From HGM04593 sp045661225 (GTDB taxonomy: Bacteria; Bacteroidota; Bacteroidia; Bacteroidales; Bacteroidaceae), in assembly GCA_045661225.1 (NCBI GenBank), contig JAZRFF010000040.1, positions 1 to 26,739 on the forward strand: 26,739 nucleotides of DNA. Reading direction: 5' to 3'. A program made the translations under genes and the position numbers. Below the pieces are notes generated by a model. The model ran no database searches, had not been told where the DNA came from, and was given only the letters and a program-made list of their open reading frames with translations. Positions 6,837-13,918 of the stretch are shown here, piece after piece. The first letter of the stretch is position 1; the number at the start of each line of letters is the position of its first letter.

Positions 6837-8474
6837 ATGAAAATGAAATTCAGATTGATTGTATTGTTGGCTGGCGTCTTGCTGCTTGGGGCTTGCAATG
6901 ACGATAATTTTAAGGAGGTTTTGCCCAAATTGCCGGCCGAACCGATTGTCATTCTCTATGAAAACGATGTCCATTGCGCGGTCGATGGGTATCCTATGCT
7001 TGTTTCGCTTCGCAATGAGTGTTTGTCAAGCACCAATTATGTGTCAACGGTGTCTTGTGGCGATTTTGCGAGTGGAGGTCTTATGGGGGCTGTTTCGAAA
7101 GGGGAGATGATTGTTGGGATTATGAATAATGTGGGATACGATGTGGTGGCCTTGGGTAATCACGAATTGGATTACGGAATGCCGCAGATGTTCAGACTCA
7201 CCGAAGCGTTAGATGCACCGGTTGTGTGTGCTAACCTTAAAAATGTTCAGACTGATGCTTATCTCTATCCGGCTTATCATATTGTTTCTTATGGCGAAGT
7301 GAATGTGGCTTATATAGGTTTTACTACAACGACAAGCGGTACTGTCAAGAGTCTGAGCGATGAGCAGGGTAATACGCTGTACAGCTTTATGCGCGAGGAG
7401 TTCTACGAGAATGCTCAATATTTTATTGATGAAGCCCGCAGGAATGGAGCCGATTATGTCGTTGCGCTGTCTCATCTGGGCGACAGCCATAAAACCGGAG
7501 GACACCCAAATTCTATAGAGCTTATCGGTAACACAATGGGGTTAGATGCTGTAATAGACGGTCACGACCATCATATAATAGAAGAGCAGTTCGTTAACAA
7601 CAAAAATGGAAAGCCGGTACTGCTGACATCATCGGGTACAAACTTCCAATATGTCGGCCAGCTTGTTATCAATACAGACGGTAAAATAGAATCTTCACTC
7701 ATCAGTATTGCAGACGATGAGATTCCTGCCGATAGCGAAACTCTGCAAATGATTGAGCAATTAAAGGAAGATGCTGGCAGTCAAGGCGATTTTGTCATCG
7801 GCAATAGCGAGGTTGAACTTACAATATATGACCGGGACGGAAATCGTGCCGTTCGTTCGCAGGAGACTAATCTTGGCGATTTCTGCGCCGATGCTTTCCG
7901 GAGTTTTACAAACGCGGATATTGCGTTGGTGAATGGTGGCGCTATCCGTACGAAAATAGATCGTGGCGAAATTCTGTTTAACGACCTTTACGATGTGATG
8001 CCTTTTGGTGATATGATTGCTACAGGAACACTTTCCGGACAACAAATACTTGATGTGCTGGAGTTTTCGGTATCTTCTTTGCCTGCTGAAGCCGGTGCCT
8101 TTATGCAAGTCAGCGGTTTGCAGTTTGAAGTTAACCCCGCAATCCCTTCGCCAGTGGTGAAGGACTCGGAAACGTCGTTATATTCGTATGTTGGCGAGGG
8201 GCTGCGTCGTGTTTCCAATGTGAAAGTCCTGGACAAGCAGAGTGGAGAGTATGAAGCGGTTGACCAGTCTCGTCAATACACGGTAGCGACATTGGATTAT
8301 CTTATTCTTGAACAAGGAGGATCGGGTATTCTTGATTGTGTAGAACCTGACCCTACATATTGGGGTGCGGATATAGAAATTCTGCGCCATTATCTTGAAA
8401 CCGATTTGGGAAAATTTGTAAGTTCGGAATATAGCGAGCCACAAGGTCGTATAAAAATAAAAGGCAATCTTTAA
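6837..8474 (+). CDS. 5'-nucleotidase / UshA-type metallophosphatase lipoprotein
   Basis: 545 residues with a lipobox LLGAC (Cys20) followed by NDDN, acidic residues that suggest surface exposure. The N-terminal metallophosphatase domain shows the ordered metal-binding motifs: ENDVH (42-46), CGDFASGG (74-81), GNHELDYG (107-114), SHLGD and GHDHH. The C-terminal 5'-nucleotidase domain follows with ETNLGDFCADAFR, ADIALVNGGAIRT and YDVMPFGD. The family hydrolyses extracellular 5'-nucleotides, UDP-sugars or related phosphate esters to salvage nucleosides and phosphate. It heads a plus-strand run of three exported enzymes (gaps of 74 and 39 bp). No TAnnTTTG box is obvious just upstream, so it may be read from further up. 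Start at 6837; ATG 6843 is an equal alternative. Confidence 0.92.
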   Translation: MKMKFRLIVLLAGVLLLGACNDDNFKEVLPKLPAEPIVILYENDVHCAVDGYPMLVSLRNECLSSTNYVSTVSCGDFASGGLMGAVSKGEMIVGIMNNVGYDVVALGNHELDYGMPQMFRLTEALDAPVVCANLKNVQTDAYLYPAYHIVSYGEVNVAYIGFTTTTSGTVKSLSDEQGNTLYSFMREEFYENAQYFIDEARRNGADYVVALSHLGDSHKTGGHPNSIELIGNTMGLDAVIDGHDHHIIEEQFVNNKNGKPVLLTSSGTNFQYVGQLVINTDGKIESSLISIADDEIPADSETLQMIEQLKEDAGSQGDFVIGNSEVELTIYDRDGNRAVRSQETNLGDFCADAFRSFTNADIALVNGGAIRTKIDRGEILFNDLYDVMPFGDMIATGTLSGQQILDVLEFSVSSLPAEAGAFMQVSGLQFEVNPAIPSPVVKDSETSLYSYVGEGLRRVSNVKVLDKQSGEYEAVDQSRQYTVATLDYLILEQGGSGILDCVEPDPTYWGADIEILRHYLETDLGKFVSSEYSEPQGRIKIKGNL

Positions 8475-8548
8475 TTATGGGAATAATGCGGTTCGCCACA
8501 TAAATGAAGAAAAATAAATGGAACCCGTCAATAATAGGATAATTTATT

Positions 8549-9883
8549 ATGAAAAAGAGATTTTTCCGCCTCTCCATCATTCTGTTGATGATGTCGATGA
8601 TTGTAGCGTGTATTCCAGAGGACGATTTTAAGGGTCCCGCAGGTGGTGAACCTGAGAAGTCCTACGAGGTAACAGGCACTATACAGTTGCCTATGAGTAT
8701 TTTTCTCGGCAATATCCCCGAAGAGTATGCAGCCTTCAAGGAGCCTTTGGCAGGAGCTTTCACACTGCGTGAAAATGCTCTGAAACAGGCTTTAGGCAAC
8801 CAGAATATCCAAATAGGATTCCGTAAGACTGCCTACAATTACGAAAGTACCGATGTGAATGGAGAGCCAGTCACACTCTCTGCAGCAGCCTTTTGGCTGG
8901 GGTACTTCGCTGATGGGGTATGGAACGACCTCCAGCCTGACAATATTTGTCTTATGGAGCACTATACCATCACCAGTGATGCCGAGACTCCCAGCAATGC
9001 TTACGCTCTTGAAATGTTTGTCACAGGCAACACTCTCACCATAATGCCCGATTATATAGGCTATGGCGTCAGCAAAAATTTGCCTCACCCTTATCTTAAC
9101 CACGACGTATGCGCTATAAATTCCATTGATGCCTTGACTGCCGGATACGACCTCTTCAACGATAATGTAGAAAGCGGTATGTCGCAGGACTGGAGGCTCT
9201 ATCTTGCCGGTGCGTCGCAGGGTGCTGCCAATGCCATTGCCGTACACAAGTATATGGACACCAACCTTGAGCTTGCTGCCAAATGGAATTTTGCGTCATC
9301 AAACTGCTCTTCAGGCCCGTACAGTCCGGTCGTGACTATTGATAAATACCTTGCCGACGGCAAGGTTGCCTATCCTGTGGTCTTCCCCTTGGTGATGAAG
9401 ACGATGTTCGACTCATACCCCGATATTATGGCGGGTTTCACCGAGGAGATGGCATACTCTCAGAACTACCTCGCAGCTAAAGCCGAGATTGACGGAATGA
9501 TTGCCGGCAAGGAGCACAATACAGCTGCTATCAACCAGGTGTTTATGGACAAAGTAAGAAAGACTGTAGATGAAAATCTTGCCGAGGGTGAGATATATCT
9601 CGTCGATATTCTCAGCCCCGCTATGCTGGATAAAGAATCACCAATCAGTGAGGCTTTCTATCGCTGCCTTGAAAAGAATGACCTAACCATAGGGTGGACT
9701 CCCATACACCCAATGAAGCTTCACTATTCACCGTTGGATGCGGTCGTTCCTCAAGAGAACAGCCTTGCTGTTCTTGAAGCCTTTGGAGAGGGTATTGTCA
9801 CTCTGGAGCAATCATCTGCTCCGGCCGACCATACAACAACTTGCAGCCTGTGGATGGTGGAACTTTTCGGCAAAGGTTTCTGA
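8549..9883 (+). CDS. Alpha/beta-hydrolase (lipase/esterase-like) lipoprotein
   Basis: 444 residues with a lipobox MIVAC (Cys21) and acidic residues close behind (CIPEDDF). The fold is an alpha/beta-hydrolase resembling secretory lipases: MPDYIGYG (166-173) as an oxyanion-region motif, nucleophile Ser223 in GASQG, probable acid Asp397 in YSPLDAVVP, and His428 in PADHTT. The substrate is probably an ester or lipid, but could also be a peptide ester; sequence alone does not say. It lies between the nucleotidase and the exported arginine deiminase, consistent with an envelope operon of degradative enzymes. Confidence 0.82.
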   Translation: MKKRFFRLSIILLMMSMIVACIPEDDFKGPAGGEPEKSYEVTGTIQLPMSIFLGNIPEEYAAFKEPLAGAFTLRENALKQALGNQNIQIGFRKTAYNYESTDVNGEPVTLSAAAFWLGYFADGVWNDLQPDNICLMEHYTITSDAETPSNAYALEMFVTGNTLTIMPDYIGYGVSKNLPHPYLNHDVCAINSIDALTAGYDLFNDNVESGMSQDWRLYLAGASQGAANAIAVHKYMDTNLELAAKWNFASSNCSSGPYSPVVTIDKYLADGKVAYPVVFPLVMKTMFDSYPDIMAGFTEEMAYSQNYLAAKAEIDGMIAGKEHNTAAINQVFMDKVRKTVDENLAEGEIYLVDILSPAMLDKESPISEAFYRCLEKNDLTIGWTPIHPMKLHYSPLDAVVPQENSLAVLEAFGEGIVTLEQSSAPADHTTTCSLWMVELFGKGF

Positions 9884-9922
9884 ATACAATAGTTTTGTTT
9901 GTGAATTAGGATAAATGACAAT

Positions 9923-11164
9923 ATGAAAAGATTATTGATACCATTTTTTATCGTTATAGCGCTTGCCGCTTCGTCTGTCGCATTTGCACAAGGCAAAGGC
10001 GGATATCCGCTTTCTGAATGGGATTATGCCCAAGAGATTCTGATGCACACCCCCGGTGAAGAGCTTTTCGACGGTGTGATACACCCTTATGCCGGCCTGT
10101 TTGAATATTATTTCGATGTTGACAAGGCTGCCGAGGAGCACAAAGGTTATATAAAGGCTCTTGAGAAAAATGGTATCAAAGTGCATACGGTAAGAGAGTT
10201 GCTGGCGCAGGCACCTATTGAGAAATTGCGTGCTTGTGCTGTCTCTTCTCTTACATATGACACCTCAAATATGGCAGATACAACAGCCGATGAAAATGAG
10301 GCGTATCGTCTTGCCGTCATCGACCAAATGTCGCGCGCCGACCTTATTCGTTGTATTCTGCTACGTCCTACGGTGAAACTCTATAATACAGCCAATAACA
10401 CCGGAGTAGAGGCTGTATATACCCATTCGCCGCTGATGAACCTCTATTTTACCCGTGACCAGAGTATAACAACTCCGCGTGGACACATAATATCGCAGAT
10501 GAATTCTACACAACGCGCCGATGAAACGCAGATTATTGCGCTCTGCTATGAGCAGTTGGGCGTTAAACCCGTCCTCAGCATCACCGGCGAAGGGCGTCTC
10601 GAGGGTGGCGACTATCTGCGTGGGGGCACTATATCGTACATAGGCTGTGGTATGCGCACTAATCTTGATGCTATAAAGCAGATTATGAATGCCGATGCTT
10701 TTGGACACGACACTATAGCTGTGGTGAATGACCGCAAGTGGTGGCAGATGCAGATGCATCTAGATACCTATTTTAATATCATTGACAAGGATTTGTGTAC
10801 GCTTGTGGAAAGCCGTTACCTTGCAAAGGAGGGTGAGCCCGAGTGGGTGACAGTAGACCTGTATACCCGTGAATGTGGCGAGAAAGAATATACTTTGGCG
10901 CAAAAGGAGATACCGTTTGTCGAGTTCCTGAAGCAGAGGGGGTTCACAATTATTCCCATTAAACCTGAAGATGAACTGCATTATGCAAATAATTTCCTTA
11001 CTATTGCACCGCGTCACATTATGGCTGTCGGGGGTCAATCGGAAGGGTTGCAGAAGGCTTTTTCCGATAATGGGGTTAAGGTTGAGTGGATTCCGCTTGA
11101 AACGCTTATAAAGGGTTATGGCGCGGCGCACTGTATGACACAAGTTATAAAGGCTTGCCAATAA
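9923..11164 (+). CDS. Exported arginine deiminase-family enzyme
   Basis: A 413-residue protein with a classic signal peptide (1-22, ending SVAFA) ahead of an arginine-deiminase/amidinotransferase domain. The catalytic set is complete and in order: FTRD (Asp179), LEGGD (Glu227, Asp230), MHLDT (His279, Asp281) and Cys404 in YGAAHCMTQ. This spacing matches the known bacterial enzyme closely. The usual reaction is L-arginine to L-citrulline plus ammonia. Known ArcA enzymes are cytoplasmic and sit with arcB/arcC/arcD; none of these is within the window, and the signal peptide instead places this one in the periplasm or outside. It could serve arginine scavenging or ammonia release, or act on a modified arginine. 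It belongs to the ArcA branch, not the Porphyromonas peptidyl-arginine-deiminase branch. Confidence 0.88.
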   Translation: MKRLLIPFFIVIALAASSVAFAQGKGGYPLSEWDYAQEILMHTPGEELFDGVIHPYAGLFEYYFDVDKAAEEHKGYIKALEKNGIKVHTVRELLAQAPIEKLRACAVSSLTYDTSNMADTTADENEAYRLAVIDQMSRADLIRCILLRPTVKLYNTANNTGVEAVYTHSPLMNLYFTRDQSITTPRGHIISQMNSTQRADETQIIALCYEQLGVKPVLSITGEGRLEGGDYLRGGTISYIGCGMRTNLDAIKQIMNADAFGHDTIAVVNDRKWWQMQMHLDTYFNIIDKDLCTLVESRYLAKEGEPEWVTVDLYTRECGEKEYTLAQKEIPFVEFLKQRGFTIIPIKPEDELHYANNFLTIAPRHIMAVGGQSEGLQKAFSDNGVKVEWIPLETLIKGYGAAHCMTQVIKACQ

Positions 11165-11184
11165 CACTCCTTTTCTTTATTCCC

Positions 11185-11215
11185 TGCAACTGCATTGCGT
11201 TGTAATTTGTTTTTT
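11185..11215 (+). terminator. Weak possible terminator after the arginine deiminase gene
   Basis: TGCAAC and GTTGTA flank an 8-nt loop (one G-T wobble), followed by ATTTGTTTTTT. The stem is short, so support is modest. Confidence 0.3.
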
Positions 11216-11244
11216 AATATGTGTATTTGTATTTATTATCGAAT

Positions 11245-11994
11245 ATTTTCTTCACTCGCTGTAATAAATATTAAAGCAAGCTTTATATTTCTCGCTCGTT
11301 TGTTGGTATCTTTGAGGTAAACCTCTAAGATTTTCTGCACTCGCTGTAATAAATATTAAAGCAAGCTTTATATTTCTCGCTCGTTTGTTAGTATCTTTGA
11401 GATAAATCTCTAAGATATCCTGCACTCGCTGTAATAAATATTAAAGCAAGCTTTATATTTCTCGCTCGTTTGTTGCTATCTTTGAGATAAATCTCTAAGA
11501 TATCCTGCACTCGCTGTAATAAATATTAAAGCAAGCTTTATATTTCTCGCTCGTTTGTTAGTATCTTTGAGATAAATCTCTAAGATTTTCTTCACTCGCT
11601 GCAATAAATATTAAAGCAAGCTTTATATTTCTCGCTCGTTTGTTGGTATCTTTGAGGAAACCTCTAAGATATCCTGCACTCGCTGTAATAAATATTAAAG
11701 CAAGCTTTATATTTCTCGCTCGTTTGTTGCTATCTTTGAGGTAAACCTCTAAGATATCCTTCACTCGCTGTAATAAATATTAAAGCATAGCTTTATATTT
11801 CTCGCTCGTTTGTTGGTATCTTTGAGATAAATCTCGAAGATTTTCGGCACTCGCTGTAATAAATATTAAAGCAAACTTTATATTTCTCGCTCGTTTGTTG
11901 GTATCTTTGAGATAAATCTCTAAGATATCCTGCACTCGCTGTAAGAAATATTAAAGCAAGCTTTATATTTCTCGCTCGTTTGTTGGTATCTTTG
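11245..11994 (+). repeat. Tandem 85-bp promoter-like repeats, array 2 (nine boxes)
   Basis: TATCTTTG occurs at 11307, 11392, 11477, 11562, 11647, 11731, 11817, 11902 and 11987, giving a period of 85 bp (84 and 86 at single-base indels inside the hairpin loops). Each unit has CACTCGCTGT, an AT-rich palindrome around AAAGC-aa-GCTTT, CTCGCTCGTTTGTTGG, TATCTTTG, then a palindrome GAGGTaaACCTC, GAGATaaATCTC or GAGGaaaCCTC and TAAGATTTTC or TAAGATATCC. In the ATATCC version the arms TATCTT and AAGATA extend the second stem across the -7 box. The array fills the gap between two plus-strand genes and ends at the box preceding the gene at 12040. No unique spacers, so not CRISPR. Confidence 0.95.
11987..11994 (+). 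promoter_or_regulatory. Gene-proximal -7 box of array 2
   Basis: The last TATCTTTG of the array is followed by unique sequence and lies 45 nt before the ATG at 12040, a normal leader length. The preceding 19-nt spacer leads back into the AT-rich palindrome and not into a TTTG -33 element. Confidence 0.6.
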
Positions 11995-12039
11995 CAAATG
12001 TTGTTTTGTTAACGATGTTACCCTGTGAACTTGTGAGTT

Positions 12040-13065
12040 ATGAATAAAAATTTCCTCTTTTCGGCACTGTTGTTGCTCTTCGTTGTTCTTGGCGGAAATG
12101 CTCAAGAACTTGGCGGTAGGGTGTTTGCAATGGGCTTTTATAATGTGGAGAATCTTTTTGACACAATTCACGATGCGGGCAAGAATGATTATGAGTTTTT
12201 ACCCGATGGAACGTACCGGTGGGGAACAAAAAAATATCTTGCTAAATTGTGCAATATCGCGACTGTCATTAGTGAAATGGGGCGTGATTTTGCGTCTGAT
12301 GGGGTGTCGATTGTGGGGCTTGCCGAGGTGGAGAATGTTTGTGTGTTGCGTGACCTTGTACAGCAGCCGATGCTTGCCGGACGGTGGGATTTTGTACACG
12401 TCGAGAGTGCGGATAAAAGGGGCATTGACTGTGCGCTGTTGTATAAAAAAGGTGCTTTCCGTCCTTTGAACGTAAAACTTGTGCCATTCAGGCTTGAAGG
12501 CGTTAACGGGGGCGACAAACGTGGGTTTCTTGTGGTGAACGGTCTGCTGGGCGATGATGAAATTTGTGTAATTGTGAACCATTGGCCTTCGCGCAGTTCA
12601 AAATCTTCGGCGCGAGAACAGGCGGCAGGCGTTGTACGTGGAATAATGGAGTCTGTTGCAGTCTCTAATCCTGCTGCAAAGATTGTTGTTATGGGGGATT
12701 TTAATGACAACCCGAATGACCGTAGTGTTGCCGTTGTGCTGAATGCTTCGGATAATATAAAAAACGTAGTGGGTGGTGGCTTGTACAACCCGTGGGGTGC
12801 TGTTTACGCCGGGGAGGGGCGGGGTACATTGCTGTATCGCAAAAAATGGAATCTTTTTGACCAGATATTGCTTAGTGACGGTTTTTTACGTTCAACCACT
12901 AAGGGACTTAGGTTTTACAAGGCTGAAATATTTGAACGGCCTTATTTGTATCACGATAAGGGGCGTTACGAGGGGCAGCTGAAACGCACTCACGCCGGTG
13001 GGGTGTGGTATAATGGCTATAGCGACCATCTGCCGGTCGTGGTGTATATTATTAACGGGGAGTAA
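12040..13065 (+). CDS. Secreted endonuclease/exonuclease/phosphatase-family protein
   Basis: 341 residues with a signal peptide (about 1-21, ending GGNA). The EEP superfamily motifs appear in order: FYNVENLFD (metal-binding Asn), GLAEVEN (metal-binding Glu), RGIDCALLYKK, VNHWPSR (active-site His), VMGDFNDNPND, LFDQILLSDG and the terminal YSDHLPVVV with the catalytic Asp-His. Members cleave phosphodiesters in DNA/RNA or phospholipid headgroups; an exported version could degrade external nucleic acid, which would suit the nucleotidase encoded upstream, though that link is inference. It is read from the end of repeat array 2. A GGGG/CCCC hairpin with a T-run follows it. Confidence 0.88.
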   Translation: MNKNFLFSALLLLFVVLGGNAQELGGRVFAMGFYNVENLFDTIHDAGKNDYEFLPDGTYRWGTKKYLAKLCNIATVISEMGRDFASDGVSIVGLAEVENVCVLRDLVQQPMLAGRWDFVHVESADKRGIDCALLYKKGAFRPLNVKLVPFRLEGVNGGDKRGFLVVNGLLGDDEICVIVNHWPSRSSKSSAREQAAGVVRGIMESVAVSNPAAKIVVMGDFNDNPNDRSVAVVLNASDNIKNVVGGGLYNPWGAVYAGEGRGTLLYRKKWNLFDQILLSDGFLRSTTKGLRFYKAEIFERPYLYHDKGRYEGQLKRTHAGGVWYNGYSDHLPVVVYIINGE

Positions 13066-13136
13066 CCTTTTCTTCGATTCTTGTTATAAAAATCTCTTTT
13101 TGTATTTGCGGACAGTGGTTTTGAATTTTATTGCTT

Positions 13137-13157
13137 GGGGTCACTCCCCGTTTTTTT
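13137..13157 (+). terminator. Terminator after the EEP-family gene
   Basis: GGGG-tcact-CCCC followed by G and seven Ts. The right arm, GGTCACTCCCC, can also pair with GGGGAGTAACC at the stop codon of the gene (13056-13066) with one mismatch, giving a longer alternative stem. It sits between convergent genes. Confidence 0.5.
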
Positions 13158-13175
13158 GGGCTTGTTTCGGCTTTT

Positions 13176-13793
13176 TTAAAAATTCAAGCGGCTCTCGACA
13201 ATTTCCCAGTCGACAATTTCCCACAGACGTTTGACGTGCTCGGCTCTGCGATTGAGATAGTCGAGGTAGTATGCGTGCTCCCATACGTCTATTCCGTACA
13301 GGGGTGTCATTCGTTGCCGTATCGGGCTGTCGCCGTTAGGACAACTGATGATGCTCAATTTGCCGCTTTCTTCCTGTGCCAGCCACACCCAGCCGCTGCC
13401 GAAGAGCGTGCCTGCGGCTTCTTCCATCTTTTTCTTGAGTGTGTCGAAGTTTCCGAAGTCGAAGTGTATGAACTCTTTGAGGTTTCGGCCGGGCAGGTTG
13501 CTTGCGGACGGGTGCGGGGTGAATTGCTCGAAGTATAGCGAGTGGTTCAGGACTTGTCCGGCGTTGTTGAGCAGTGGTCCCGGAGGCGCTTGCTGTATTA
13601 TCTCGCGAAGGCTCAATCCCTCGAACTCGGTGTTGCTGACGTGTTTGTTGAGGTTGTCGACGTAGGTCTGCAGGTGCTTGCCGTAGTGCGCCTCTATAGT
13701 CGCCTGGCTTATAACCGGGCTTAATGCACCGGCAGGGTAGGTGAGCACGGGCATCTGGAACTCAATGTGGGTTGTTTTTACTAAATTGCTCAT
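13176..13793 (-). CDS. sodB: Superoxide dismutase, Fe/Mn family
   Basis: 205 residues, slightly longer than usual (about 190-200). Metal ligands are His36 (AHYGKH), His84 (LNHSLYF), Asp169 and His173 (DVWEHAYYLDY). The enzyme dismutates superoxide to oxygen and hydrogen peroxide in the cytoplasm. The NNAGQVLNH stretch places a Gln where iron enzymes carry it, which favours an iron or cambialistic enzyme, but metal choice is not certain from sequence. The end carries a 15-bp tandem duplication (13195-13224) that repeats five codons, giving WEIVDWEIVES at the C-terminus. It is divergent from the pcrA-type helicase gene and convergent with the EEP gene. Confidence 0.92.
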   Translation of the reverse strand: MSNLVKTTHIEFQMPVLTYPAGALSPVISQATIEAHYGKHLQTYVDNLNKHVSNTEFEGLSLREIIQQAPPGPLLNNAGQVLNHSLYFEQFTPHPSASNLPGRNLKEFIHFDFGNFDTLKKKMEEAAGTLFGSGWVWLAQEESGKLSIISCPNGDSPIRQRMTPLYGIDVWEHAYYLDYLNRRAEHVKRLWEIVDWEIVESRLNF

Positions 13794-13873
13794 AATTTGT
13801 ATATTGTTATAATTGGGTTTGTTTTATAAACAAGGTTTATGGTCCGATGTTCGTATTTGTGACGGATTTTGCA

Positions 13874-13881
13874 TATCTTCG
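13874..13881 (+). promoter_or_regulatory. Possible -7 box for the helicase gene
   Basis: TATCTTCG differs from TAnnTTTG at one base and lies about 37 nt before the ATG at 13919. TTTG at 13856-13859 is nearer than the usual 19-20 nt, so this is tentative. Confidence 0.3.
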
Positions 13882-13918
13882 CAAAAAAATACTGAGGCCG
13901 ATGCGCCTTGTTTGAATA

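Noticed and set aside
9923..11164. Porphyromonas-type peptidyl-arginine deiminase
   Set aside because: The motifs (FTRD, LEGGD, MHLDT, HCMT) and their spacing are those of the free-arginine ArcA branch, not the agmatine-deiminase-like branch.
11558..11764. Minus-strand ORF through array 2 encoding repeats of RARNIKLALIF
   Set aside because: It is a by-product of the DNA repeat: the unit is mostly 85 bp, so the frame breaks except where indels restore it, and there is no start context. The similar ORF at 20041-20322 arises the same way because two units are 81 bp.
11245..11994. CRISPR array
   Set aside because: The whole 85-bp unit repeats with no unique spacers, and no cas genes are present.
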